Assembly (NCBI RefSeq): GCF_016811075.1
Contig: NZ_JAFBGL010000002.1
Location: forward strand, 124,001 to 188,000
DNA length: 64,000 nucleotides
DNA from: Oceaniferula flava
Lineage (GTDB): Bacteria; Verrucomicrobiota; Verrucomicrobiia; Verrucomicrobiales; Akkermansiaceae
Direction of reading: 5' to 3'
Of the stretch, positions 8,735 through 16,370 are shown piece by piece. How positions within the stretch are numbered: the first letter of the stretch is position 1; every line of letters begins with the position of its first letter. The translations under genes were made by a program, and so were the position numbers. A model generated the notes under the pieces. It worked only from the letters and a program-made list of their open reading frames with translations. It did not search any database and was not told the origin of the DNA.

Positions 8735-9391
8735 ATGATTTGGGCGTTTATTGATTATGAAAATGTAGGTTCGTTAGAGGAGCTGAACCTACAGAAATAC
8801 GATAGACTACTCGTCTTCGTAGGCCCTCGGCACAAACGCATTAATCTAGGTGATATTCCCACAGACTCATTCAGTCGGCTCGAGATCATCCGCATGGAGA
8901 CCACGGGCAACAACAACCTCGATTTCCATCTAACGTTCTACATGGGCGTTGCGCATCGAGCGGCGGATAATAAAATCAGCTTCCACGTGATCTCCCACGA
9001 CAAGGGTTTCGATGGGTTGATCAATCACCTCAAAAGCCAAGGGCGAACCTGTCTCAGAAAAGGCAGCGCGAAGAAGAAAGTGGCCAAAGCTGCAGCGAAG
9101 AAAACGGCCACTAAGAAAGTCGCGAAGAAGGTAGCCAAAAAGGCGGTGAAAAAGGTTGCGAAGAAAGCGGCGAAAAAAGGAATCGCTAGCAATACATCTA
9201 CTGCTAAGATTATTACTAAACTTCGACTTGTGGCCCAAGATAAGCGACCTAATACCGTAGCAAAGTTAGTTAATTGGATAGCTAACAGTTCTCCTGCCGG
9301 TAATGAAAATAACGCAAAGCAGATTCTCGAGAATCTGAAGCGGGAAGGAGTCGTTAGAGGTCAGGAGAATGGTAAGTGCGTCTACCCTTAG
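8735..9391 (+). CDS. PIN/NYN-like domain protein with Lys/Ala-rich tail and C-terminal winged-helix-like segment
   Basis: 218 aa. Residues 1-108 resemble PIN-like (NYN-type) nucleases: FIDYENVG with D7, GNNNLDFHLTFYMG with D63, and FHVISHDKGFDGLINHLKS with D89 and D93, giving the acidic set expected for a metal-dependent RNase. Residues 110-150 are a nearly pure Lys/Ala repeat (KKVAKKAVKKVAKKAAKK) like histone H1 tails. Residues about 153-218 form a small helical domain ending in a beta hairpin-like GVVRGQENGKCVYP, compatible with a winged helix. The codon choice is more AT-rich than in the genes on either side, which may mean recent acquisition. RNA or DNA binding through the basic tail is inferred. 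The substrate is unknown. Confidence 0.75.
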   Translation: MIWAFIDYENVGSLEELNLQKYDRLLVFVGPRHKRINLGDIPTDSFSRLEIIRMETTGNNNLDFHLTFYMGVAHRAADNKISFHVISHDKGFDGLINHLKSQGRTCLRKGSAKKKVAKAAAKKTATKKVAKKVAKKAVKKVAKKAAKKGIASNTSTAKIITKLRLVAQDKRPNTVAKLVNWIANSSPAGNENNAKQILENLKREGVVRGQENGKCVYP

Positions 9392-9399
9392 TCTGAAAT

Positions 9400-9831
9400 T
9401 TAATGCGCGTGCTCGGCGCAGCCGTGGCATTTCACCCAGATGCTGGTGCCATCGGTGTAGTGTTCTTTTTTCCAGATGGGGACGGTGTGTTTGATCTCGT
9501 CGATGATGGCGCGGCAGGCGGTGAAGGCGGCGGCGCGATGGGCGGCGGAGACGGCGATGGCGATGGCGATTTCGCCAATCTGGAGGTGACCGGTGCGGTG
9601 CTGGCAGCGGGCGGCGACGACATCGTGCTCGGCGCAGATTTTTTCGAGGATGCGATTGCCTTCTTTTTCGGCAAGGGCAGGGAAGGCCTCGTATTCTAAC
9701 GATGCGACATCGCGGCCTTGGTGGTGGTTGCGCACCCAGCCTTCGAAGCTGGCGAAGCCACCGGCGGAGGGATCACGGACGGCATCACAAAGTGCGCGCG
9801 GGTCGATGGTTTGATCGGTTAACTTGAACAC
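9400..9831 (-). CDS. moaE: Molybdopterin synthase catalytic subunit MoaE
   Basis: 143 aa from the GTG at 9831 (VFKLTDQTIDPRAL), which gives the usual MoaE length. A frame opening at 9936 would start inside the mobA-moaD gene and add an unrelated basic extension. Family blocks are GGFASFEGWVRNHHQGRDV near the N-terminus, LEYEAFPALAEKEGNRIL, HRTGHLQIGEIAIAIAVSAAHR, and PIWKKEHYTDGTSIWV with the catalytic lysine pair. With the MoaD domain encoded just upstream it converts cyclic pyranopterin monophosphate to molybdopterin. The tail VKCHGCAEHAH carries two Cys and two His close together, more metal-ligand-like than usual. Confidence 0.93.
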   Translation of the reverse strand: MFKLTDQTIDPRALCDAVRDPSAGGFASFEGWVRNHHQGRDVASLEYEAFPALAEKEGNRILEKICAEHDVVAARCQHRTGHLQIGEIAIAIAVSAAHRAAAFTACRAIIDEIKHTVPIWKKEHYTDGTSIWVKCHGCAEHAH

Positions 9832-9872
9832 GGGGAAATAAGCTTGGTGTTTGGAATTTGCAGTTTGATGGC

Positions 9873-10679
9873 CTAGCCACCGGCGACGGGGGGGATGAAG
9901 ACGAGTTCCTCGCCTTCTGTTAGCTGGTGTGACCAATCGGTGAAGTCTCCGTTGACGGCGACCATCATGCCTTTGCGTTTCAGGGGGATGCTGTGTTTGG
10001 CGCGGATTTCTTCGAACACTCCGGCGGGGGTGACGGAGTGGGTGCGGTGGCTTTCGAGGTCGGTGCCGGCGAGTTCACGCAGTTGGGCGAAGTAGGAAAG
10101 AGTGATGGTCTTCTCGTTGGTGCTGCCGTCGAGTCGGGCGCGGATTTCGATGGCGTCGGCTTCAGTGTTGGTGTTGGCCAGTGGCCAGAGACCGGGGGAT
10201 GGCAGCGCTTGGCCATTGAGGTTTTTGAGCACTGAGCGGGGGCAGCGTTTTCCTGATTGAATAGATTCTAACACATGGCTGACGGTGGTAGGCGACCAGA
10301 TGGCGCAGAGTGGTTCAGGTAGTCCATCGGTGGCGCTGGAAAAGTAGGTGGCGTCACACTCCGCTGTGTGGGCATCTGCGAGTGTTTGTAGGTGGCCTTT
10401 TTCTAACAGTGGGAGGTCGCAGGCTAGCACAAACCATGCGCTTTTTGGGTCATGCTTTTGGGCAGAGGCGATGGCACCAAGCGGACCCACATTTCCAAAA
10501 GCATCTGCGATGACACCATCGCCATCACCCTCGGCAACGGAAATGAATACTTCATCACAAACCAATTCTAACAATTGAACGCCTCGCTCGCGCTGGGTCA
10601 GTCCGTCGCGGAAGACGATCTCGGATTTGTCCTCACCCATGCGGGAGGATTTGCCGCCGACTAGTAATAGGCCTTTCAT
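9873..10679 (-). CDS. MobA-MoaD fusion: molybdenum cofactor nucleotidyltransferase joined to the molybdopterin synthase sulfur carrier
   Basis: 268 aa, two domains. Residues 1-185 are MobA-like: the N-terminal nucleotide loop GGKSSRMGEDKSEI (8-21), GPLGAI, the metal-binding ACDLPLL (D88), and LANTNTEADA (167-176) in place of the usual NVNTPED block. Residues 190-268 are a MoaD/ThiS-type ubiquitin fold starting TITLSYFAQLRELAG and ending FIPPVAGG, with the free C-terminal Gly-Gly needed for adenylation and thiocarboxylation. There is no stop or start codon between them, so one chain would carry both the GMP/CMP-transfer and sulfur-carrier functions. It lies between moaC and moaE. The activating MoeB-type enzyme is not in the window. 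Confidence 0.88.
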   Translation of the reverse strand: MKGLLLVGGKSSRMGEDKSEIVFRDGLTQRERGVQLLELVCDEVFISVAEGDGDGVIADAFGNVGPLGAIASAQKHDPKSAWFVLACDLPLLEKGHLQTLADAHTAECDATYFSSATDGLPEPLCAIWSPTTVSHVLESIQSGKRCPRSVLKNLNGQALPSPGLWPLANTNTEADAIEIRARLDGSTNEKTITLSYFAQLRELAGTDLESHRTHSVTPAGVFEEIRAKHSIPLKRKGMMVAVNGDFTDWSHQLTEGEELVFIPPVAGG

Positions 10680-10691
10680 GTGATTGTTGGC

Positions 10692-11171
10692 TTAGCTCGC
10701 TGCGTAGTCGCCGCTCTTGCCGCCGGTTTTCTCCAGCAGCTTGGTTTCGCGGATCACCATGGCCTTGTTCACGGCCTTGCACATGTCGTAGAGCGTCAGC
10801 GCGGCGCCGTTGACTCCGGCGAGCGCTTCCATCTCGATGCCGGTTTTTCCGGTGGTGACACAGGTGCAGGTGATGGTGATCTCGGTGCCCGAGCTGGCTT
10901 CGATGTTGAACTTGCAGCTGTGCAGCGGCAACGGGTGGCAGAAGGGGATGAGGTCGGAGGTTTTCTTCGCCGCCATGGTGCCGGCGATGATGGCGGTGTG
11001 GAAAACCGGGCCTTTTTTGCTCTGGATCTCGCCGTCTGTGAGGAGCGACATCACCTCGGCGCCGACCTCGACGATGCTCTGCGCGGTGGCGGTGCGGCGG
11101 GTGACATCCTTCGGTGAGACATCGACCATGCCAGGCTGGTTGTTTTCGTTGATGTGGGTGAGCTGGGACAT
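10692..11171 (-). CDS. moaC: Cyclic pyranopterin monophosphate synthase MoaC
   Basis: 159 aa from the ATG at 11171 (MSQLTHINENNQPGMVDVS), the standard length. The longer upstream frame is a non-conserved extension over moeA. Signature blocks are VDVSPKDVTRRTA, the central PFCHPLPLHSCKFNIE and GKTGIEMEALAGVNGAALTL, with the conserved Lys/Glu of the active site. MoaC completes conversion of the MoaA product into cPMP, the first Moco intermediate. The gene sits between moeA and mobA-moaD on the minus strand. Confidence 0.96.
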   Translation of the reverse strand: MSQLTHINENNQPGMVDVSPKDVTRRTATAQSIVEVGAEVMSLLTDGEIQSKKGPVFHTAIIAGTMAAKKTSDLIPFCHPLPLHSCKFNIEASSGTEITITCTCVTTGKTGIEMEALAGVNGAALTLYDMCKAVNKAMVIRETKLLEKTGGKSGDYAAS

Positions 11172-11211
11172 TGTTGTTTGGACAGAATTGACGGAATTTT
11201 TCAGAATTTTT

Positions 11212-12387
11212 TTACCACGGGTAGTAGTGGACGAGGGTGCCGGCTGGAGATGTGGCAGCAAGTTCGCAGATGCCGCTGGCTCCTGCAAGTGCTGTGTAGT
11301 CGCCAGAGTTCCGTGGCGGTTGAGCATGGACGCTGTTTCCGGCTAGCTGCGATGCCACGAGGCCGGGGAATGGGGCGTTCCAGCGGACGTCTTTGGCGAG
11401 TGGGTAAGTGCTGGGCTGCCAGCTTTCGCCGCGCATGTTGCGAAGGGCGGGCAGGATGTAGCGCGCCATGCAAGCCATGACGGAGACCGGGTTGCCCGGC
11501 AGGGCGATGACGGGTGTCTCGCCGGGCCAGAAGGCCAAGGGTTTTCCCGGCCGCTGGGCAATGCCATGGAAGAGCGGATCCCCGACGAGGGCCTTCATCA
11601 CGGGGGCGACGTAATCGAATTTTCCCATCGAGATCCCGCCGGTGAGCAGGATGAGGTCGGCCGTTTCCATGCCCTGCTGCAGGGCTGCGTTTAGCGCGTC
11701 GAGGGTGTCTGGAACGTGGATGTTTTCCAAGCAACCGAGCCGGTGACCGGTGATGCTTGCGCCGATAGCGGGTGCGTGGCTGCGACGGATCTGGTGCGGC
11801 TGGGGGGATTCGGCCGGCGGGATGACTTCATCGCCGGTGGTGATGAGCAGGATCTTGGGGAGTTTGAAAACGCTGAGCTCGGTTTGGCCGACGGAGGCGG
11901 CGATGGCGGCTTCCGGTGCGCCGATGATCGCGCCGACGGGGACCAGCACCGCGCCGGTGTCGCTATCACTGCCCATCGGGTGAATGTGCTGACCCGCTTG
12001 GGCGGGGCAGGTGGGGCTGAGGTGGGCGATGCCGTTTTCCACCCGAATGTCCTCGACCTTGATGACACAATCGCAGCCCTCCGGCAGCACGGCCCCGGTC
12101 ATGACTTCGAGGCAAGTTTCCGGGTTCTTGAGTGAGATCGGGGCTTGCCCGGCGGCTTGGGTGCCGGCGATGGCAAACTCGCGCAGCCCGGACGCAAAAC
12201 TGTCGTAGGCGATGGCAATGCCGTCCATCATCACGCGGTGGTAGGGTGGGATGGCACGGTCGGCAGTGATCGCCACCGCCAGTCGGCGCCCCAGTGCCTG
12301 GTCGGCGTCGATTTCCTCGCTGCCCATGGTCGGGAGCTTGGAGAGGAGATGTTTTTCGGCCTCGTGGATGGAAATGAGCGGCTGCAC
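11212..12387 (-). CDS. moeA: Molybdopterin molybdenumtransferase MoeA
   Basis: 391 aa from a GTG at 12387 (VQPLISIHEAEKHLL); a TTG at 12399 is an alternative start. Motifs are PPYHRVMMDGIAIAYDSF in domain I, EVMTGAVLPEGCDCVIKVED, LLITTGDEVIPP, LLTGGISMGKFDYV, and ALPGNPVSVMACMARYILP in the C-terminal half. Length and order match MoeA, which inserts molybdate into adenylated molybdopterin. The minus-strand order is moeA, moaC, mobA-moaD, moaE, consistent with one transcript. moaA is divergent across only about 50 bp, so both promoters must share that gap. Confidence 0.95.
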   Translation of the reverse strand: MQPLISIHEAEKHLLSKLPTMGSEEIDADQALGRRLAVAITADRAIPPYHRVMMDGIAIAYDSFASGLREFAIAGTQAAGQAPISLKNPETCLEVMTGAVLPEGCDCVIKVEDIRVENGIAHLSPTCPAQAGQHIHPMGSDSDTGAVLVPVGAIIGAPEAAIAASVGQTELSVFKLPKILLITTGDEVIPPAESPQPHQIRRSHAPAIGASITGHRLGCLENIHVPDTLDALNAALQQGMETADLILLTGGISMGKFDYVAPVMKALVGDPLFHGIAQRPGKPLAFWPGETPVIALPGNPVSVMACMARYILPALRNMRGESWQPSTYPLAKDVRWNAPFPGLVASQLAGNSVHAQPPRNSGDYTALAGASGICELAATSPAGTLVHYYPW

Positions 12388-12441
12388 AAGATGGATCAAA
12401 TCACGCTTGGCCTTTTTTGTCCATCCGTGCGAGTGTTTCGC

Positions 12442-13452
12442 ATGCAGTCGCCCAGCGATACCCTGTCACGGCCACTCCGCGATCTTCGGATCTCGGTGAC
12501 GGATCGCTGTAATTTCCGCTGTCGCTATTGCATGCCGGCGGAGGTGTTTGGCCCGGGCTATGCTTTTTTGCCCAAGCCGGAGATCCTGACCCATGAGGAA
12601 ATCGCCACACTGGCTGCTGTGTTCTGCACGCTGGGTGTGGAAAAATTACGCATCACCGGAGGCGAGCCCCTACTACGGCGGGGGCTGCATGAGCTGATCG
12701 AAATGCTGGACGCCATCCCCGGCGAGCGCGATCTGGCGATGACGACCAATGGTGTGTTGCTGGGACGTTTTGCCGAGGACCTGGTGGGTGCCGGGCTGCA
12801 GCGCGCCACGGTATCGCTGGATGCTCTCGACGCCGAGACCTTTGCCAAGATGAACGGCGTGGGCGCGACTCCCGACAAGGTGATCCGTGGCATCGACGCC
12901 GCCCTGTCCGCAGGATTGGGGGTGAAAATCAACTGCGTGGTGCAGAAGGGGGTGAATGAAAATGAGGTCAGCGCTTTGGCGGAATTCGCCCGCAGCCGTC
13001 GGGTGGCGCTGCGCTTCATCGAGTTCATGGACACCGGCAATACCAACCGTTGGAAACGCGACCAGGTGGTGCCGTCCGCCGACTTGCTGGCTGAGCTGCG
13101 CCGCCACTACGATCTCCAGCCTGTTGCCTCGCCTCGTGTGGGGGAAACGGCGAAACGTTTCCATCACGCCGATCTCCCCGACACCGAAGTGGGTTTTATT
13201 TCCTCGGTGACCCAACCCTTTTGCAGCGACTGCAATCGTGCCCGGCTCTCTGCCGATGGCCAGATCTTCACCTGCTTGTTTGCCACCAAGGGGCACGACA
13301 TCAAAACGATGCTGCGCGATGGCGCCAGTGCCGAGGAGCTGACGCAAAAGATCGCCGCGCTCTGGGGGAGACGCGACGATCGATATTCGGAGCTGCGGGC
13401 CGGTCTGGCCGAGCCGATTGAAAAACCTGAGATGTCCTACATCGGAGGTTAG
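12442..13452 (+). CDS. moaA: GTP 3',8-cyclase MoaA (radical SAM)
   Basis: 336 aa from the ATG at 12442 (MQSPSDTLSRPLRDLRIS); the same frame runs open far upstream over moeA, but homology begins here. The radical SAM cluster is CNFRCRYC (C23, C27, C30), followed by LRITGGEPLLRRGL. The second, C-terminal cluster is QPFCSDCNRARLSADGQ with a further Cys in IFTCLFA, and the chain ends SYIGG, the conserved double-Gly tail. It catalyses the first step of Moco biosynthesis on GTP. Its TAG and the TAA of the opposing kinase gene overlap within one TTAG. Confidence 0.97.
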   Translation: MQSPSDTLSRPLRDLRISVTDRCNFRCRYCMPAEVFGPGYAFLPKPEILTHEEIATLAAVFCTLGVEKLRITGGEPLLRRGLHELIEMLDAIPGERDLAMTTNGVLLGRFAEDLVGAGLQRATVSLDALDAETFAKMNGVGATPDKVIRGIDAALSAGLGVKINCVVQKGVNENEVSALAEFARSRRVALRFIEFMDTGNTNRWKRDQVVPSADLLAELRRHYDLQPVASPRVGETAKRFHHADLPDTEVGFISSVTQPFCSDCNRARLSADGQIFTCLFATKGHDIKTMLRDGASAEELTQKIAALWGRRDDRYSELRAGLAEPIEKPEMSYIGG

Positions 13453-14600
13453 CCGGCGGTGGCCATGCGGGACTCCACGAGCTCGCCGAGAAGGACCCAG
13501 TTGTCCATGGCGTCATTTTTGATGAGGTCGGTGGAAAGCAGTGAGCCTGAGTAGAGGTAATTGATGACATTTTCCCAGGTATGAGGGCCTCCGATTTCTG
13601 TGCCGCGAGCTACGACCCAGCTGTCATTTTCCTCAGTTTTGACCTCTTCGGTTTTGATCTCTTTCTGAGCCAAGGCATGGGTGGGAGAATCCAGGACACT
13701 GAGGAACTTTTCAGGAGAGCTGGTAAATCTCTGCATCAGTTCGAGGTAGGACTCCTTGACTGCTTTGGGGCTCTGCGGACGTTCCTTGGGGTTGCGAGCG
13801 AGAAGCCAGTGAACCCATTGGCAGAGCCACTCCGGAAGATCGGGACGGAGCTCTTGCAGCGGGGTGATCTGGCCGCGTAAATGCGAGGCCATGATTTCGA
13901 TATTTGCAGCGCCTGTGCATGGGAAGGTTCCGGTGAGCGCAAGGTAGTAAATACAACCCATGGCATAGGTGTCTGATGCTGTGCTGGGTGCGGTGCCTTC
14001 AAAGCGCTCTGGAGCCATGCAGTAAATCGACCCGTAGGCGGCGTAGTGGCTCTCGAGTGGCATCTTGGTCTTGGCGAAGATCGATTGATCAAAGTCCAGA
14101 AGCTTATACTGCAGCTCACCCTGCTCGTTGACAGTTTGGAGAATGTTGTGCGGGTTCAGATCGCCGTGAACAATCCCAGAAGACTCGGCGCTGGCCAGAG
14201 CAGATTGAGTCTGGAACATCAAAGTGGTCAGATCTTCGACGGAGAATTTGCCTTTGGCGAATACTTGATCCAGCGACTGTCCCCTGAGCGATTCCATGAC
14301 GATGCAGACGCGATTGTCTGTTTCGTAAACATCATAGATGGAAATAATGTTCGGATGATTGACGGCTGCCAGCATTAGGGCTTCCACGCGGAGCGTGTGA
14401 GATACTTCTGGCATGGTTGGGAGGAGACGTTTGACAGACACTTCGCGGTCAAGTTTCTCGTCGTGAGCCCGATTCACCACCGCGAGGCCGTTACCTCCCC
14501 CATGGTTCTCAAGAGTTTCTAAGATGGTGTAACGCGGTTCAGAAGCTGCAGCTTCGAGTTCGACAGGTTCTAGGCGGATGGGTTGTTCGAGCGTTGTCAT
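13449..14600 (-). CDS. Atypical Ser/Thr protein kinase with C-terminal GYF-like domain
   Basis: 383 aa. Residues about 23-290 form an eukaryotic-type kinase fold: VSVKRL with K57, E73 in the C-helix, HGDLNPHN (145-152) as the catalytic loop, DFD (169-171) where most kinases have DFG, and the APE equivalent APERFEG. The catalytic Asp (D147), Asn (N152) and metal Asp (D169) are kept, so activity is possible, but the glycine loop (NHGGGNG) and the HGDL and DFD motifs are unusual. Residues about 327-378 (WVVARGTEIGGPHTWENVI, then NWVLLGELV) resemble a GYF_2 domain, a peptide-binding module. There is no membrane helix, so the protein is cytoplasmic. It is convergent with moaA. Its substrate is unknown. 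Confidence 0.85.
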   Translation of the reverse strand: MTTLEQPIRLEPVELEAAASEPRYTILETLENHGGGNGLAVVNRAHDEKLDREVSVKRLLPTMPEVSHTLRVEALMLAAVNHPNIISIYDVYETDNRVCIVMESLRGQSLDQVFAKGKFSVEDLTTLMFQTQSALASAESSGIVHGDLNPHNILQTVNEQGELQYKLLDFDQSIFAKTKMPLESHYAAYGSIYCMAPERFEGTAPSTASDTYAMGCIYYLALTGTFPCTGAANIEIMASHLRGQITPLQELRPDLPEWLCQWVHWLLARNPKERPQSPKAVKESYLELMQRFTSSPEKFLSVLDSPTHALAQKEIKTEEVKTEENDSWVVARGTEIGGPHTWENVINYLYSGSLLSTDLIKNDAMDNWVLLGELVESRMATAG

Positions 14601-15007
14601 GGTCGGGTAGTGAGTCGTTGCTAGTTGTTTTGGAGGGAACTACGTAGAAGGTGAGCGGTGCGCTGCGCTCTGCGTTGATTTATAAAAAAGATACATTAAT
14701 GATCTGGGGTTACGAGAATTCATTACAAAAAAGCATTTAAAAACAGTCGTTTTGCTATCAAAATGTTAATTATAATACTCATCCTTTGCCGTAATATCAA
14801 CGTTTCTAGCTTGTTACAGAAAAACTGTTAAAAGTGCGCTGTGGTGCGACTTGGTTTAGTAAACTTTGATTAATTAAGTTGTAGTCAAGGCGATTCAGAA
14901 GGCTCCAAATCATCTTAGTGTATATTTTCTATAATCCTTATTCCCCTTGGCTGGAGCTTGTTGCGTGTCCCATTTCACTGCTTTTTGGCCGTGCAAGCGC
15001 AGTTGAT
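14601..15007. other. AT-rich intergenic region, divergent promoters expected
   Basis: About 400 bp without a convincing gene and clearly more AT-rich than its surroundings. It separates the kinase (minus) from the MOSC gene (plus). A perfect TATAAT lies at 14930-14935, about 75 bp before the MOSC ATG, and another TATAAT at 14771-14776. Neither has a good -35 at 17 bp. The MOSC frame is open from a GTG at 14918, but the added residues look unlike a protein start. Confidence 0.6.
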
Positions 15008-15535
15008 ATGAGGCAGCCTCGGCTTGTGAACGTGACTCTTAAACAACTCTATATTTCCCCCGGGCATAATTACTTTGGCCGACACGGTAAGGGGTCGATG
15101 GATCATGTGATCGAAGAAGTGGAGGTGATGCGCTGCGTCGCCGGCCATGGCATCGAGGGGGATCGCTTTTATGATTTCGAACCCGACTACAAGGGCCAGC
15201 TGACGTTTTTTGATTGGGCGGTTTACCAAGAGGTGCAGGAAGAGATTGTGAAGGGGGAGCTGAGTCCGAGCGCATTTAGAAGGAATGTGCTGATTGAAGG
15301 GGTGGATCTCAACGAACTGATCGGCAAACGATTCACCCTCGGCGGTCTGGAATTCACCGGTTCCGGCGAGTGCAAACCCTGTTACTGGATGGACGAAGCC
15401 TGTGCTCCTGGGGCCTTCGAATTTCTCAAGGGGCGTGGAGGCTTACGAACTCGCATCGTCCAAGGTGGAAAATTGACACCCGGTGACTATGAGCTGGAGG
15501 TGACCGGTGAAGTGGAACCTGATCCAGGTAAATGA
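15008..15535 (+). CDS. MOSC-domain protein
   Basis: 175 aa from the ATG at 15008 (MRQPRLVNVTLKQLYISPG). Blocks typical of MOSC proteins are HGIEGDRFYDFEPDYKGQLT, SPSAFRRNVLIEGVDLNELIGKRF-type (FRRNVLIEGVDLNELIGKRF) and FTGSGECKPCYWMDEACAPG, with the conserved Cys in CKPC. MOSC domains carry sulfur and bind the molybdenum cofactor. The TGA overlaps the ATG of fdhD as ATGA, so the two are translationally coupled and probably act together in cofactor sulfuration or transfer. Confidence 0.9.
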   Translation: MRQPRLVNVTLKQLYISPGHNYFGRHGKGSMDHVIEEVEVMRCVAGHGIEGDRFYDFEPDYKGQLTFFDWAVYQEVQEEIVKGELSPSAFRRNVLIEGVDLNELIGKRFTLGGLEFTGSGECKPCYWMDEACAPGAFEFLKGRGGLRTRIVQGGKLTPGDYELEVTGEVEPDPGK

Positions 15536-16332
15536 CGGGACAATCGACAGATTTCCAAATCTGGAAATACGGCGCTGGCAAGCTCTCCGAGCAGTCCGAT
15601 CATGCGGCAGCCGAAGAGCCGCTTCAGATCACCGTGGATGGCACTCCTGTGGCAGTGGTGATGCGCACGCCGGGGCACGATCTGGATCTGGTGACTGGGT
15701 TTTTGCTGACAGAGGGCTTGGTGGCCTCGGTGGCGGATGTCATGCGCATTGATTTAGAACAGAAAAAGAACCACGCGCTGGTTTTCTTGGCGGATGAGGT
15801 GGTGCTGGATCACGCCAAGCTAAGTCGGAATCTTTTCAGCGCTTCGTCCTGCGGCATTTGCGGCAAGGCGAGCATCGAGGCCATTCACCTTCAGGCCGCG
15901 CCCGTGGAGGATGGTTTTTCCGTTGATGCCGATATCTTGTTAACGATGCCCAAGGCGCTGCGTGCCGCTCAGGAGATCTTCGAGAGCACTGGTGGCTTGC
16001 ACGCCGCAGGTCTGGCCAATGCCCAAGGTGAGATCCTGGTGCTGCGCGAGGACGTAGGCAGACACAATGCTATCGATAAAGTCATTGGCTGGGCTGCGAT
16101 GGAAAAGGTGGATCTCTCCCTGACTCTGCTTCAGGTATCGGGTCGGGTCTCCTTCGAGGTCATGCAGAAAGCGCTGATGGCGCGCATTCCGATGGTGTCC
16201 GCGATCTCCGCGCCCTCGTCACTGGCCATCGAATTTGCCCGTGAAAGCCGGCAGAGCCTGGTGGGGTTCTTGCGTCCACCGACCTTCAACGTCTACGCCG
16301 GCCCCCAGCGGATCACTGGCGCTGAGCGATAA
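15532..16332 (+). CDS. fdhD: Formate dehydrogenase accessory sulfurtransferase FdhD
   Basis: 266 aa. The family motif SSCGICGKASIEAI near residue 105 holds the CXXC used to pass sulfur from a cysteine desulfurase to the Mo/W-bis-PGD cofactor. Other conserved blocks are MRTPGHDLDLVTGFLLTEG, GGLHAAGLANAQGEIL, REDVGRHNAIDKVIGWA and SGRVSFEVMQKALMARIP. It starts 4 bp inside the MOSC gene. No formate dehydrogenase structural gene is present in the window, so the client enzyme is encoded elsewhere. A cysteine desulfurase gene lies 23 kb away. Confidence 0.96.
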   Translation: MTGQSTDFQIWKYGAGKLSEQSDHAAAEEPLQITVDGTPVAVVMRTPGHDLDLVTGFLLTEGLVASVADVMRIDLEQKKNHALVFLADEVVLDHAKLSRNLFSASSCGICGKASIEAIHLQAAPVEDGFSVDADILLTMPKALRAAQEIFESTGGLHAAGLANAQGEILVLREDVGRHNAIDKVIGWAAMEKVDLSLTLLQVSGRVSFEVMQKALMARIPMVSAISAPSSLAIEFARESRQSLVGFLRPPTFNVYAGPQRITGAER

Positions 16333-16370
16333 AACTTGAGATTTCCCGCCCTTCGGACTACTCAGCGGGT

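Noticed and set aside
9832-9936. MoaE starting at 9936 rather than 9831
   Set aside because: It would overlap the mobA-moaD gene by over 60 bp and add a basic, non-conserved extension.
14918-15007. MOSC protein starting at the GTG 14918
   Set aside because: The added residues (MYIFYNPYSPWLELV) look like a chance open frame in AT-rich DNA; the ATG at 15008 fits the family.
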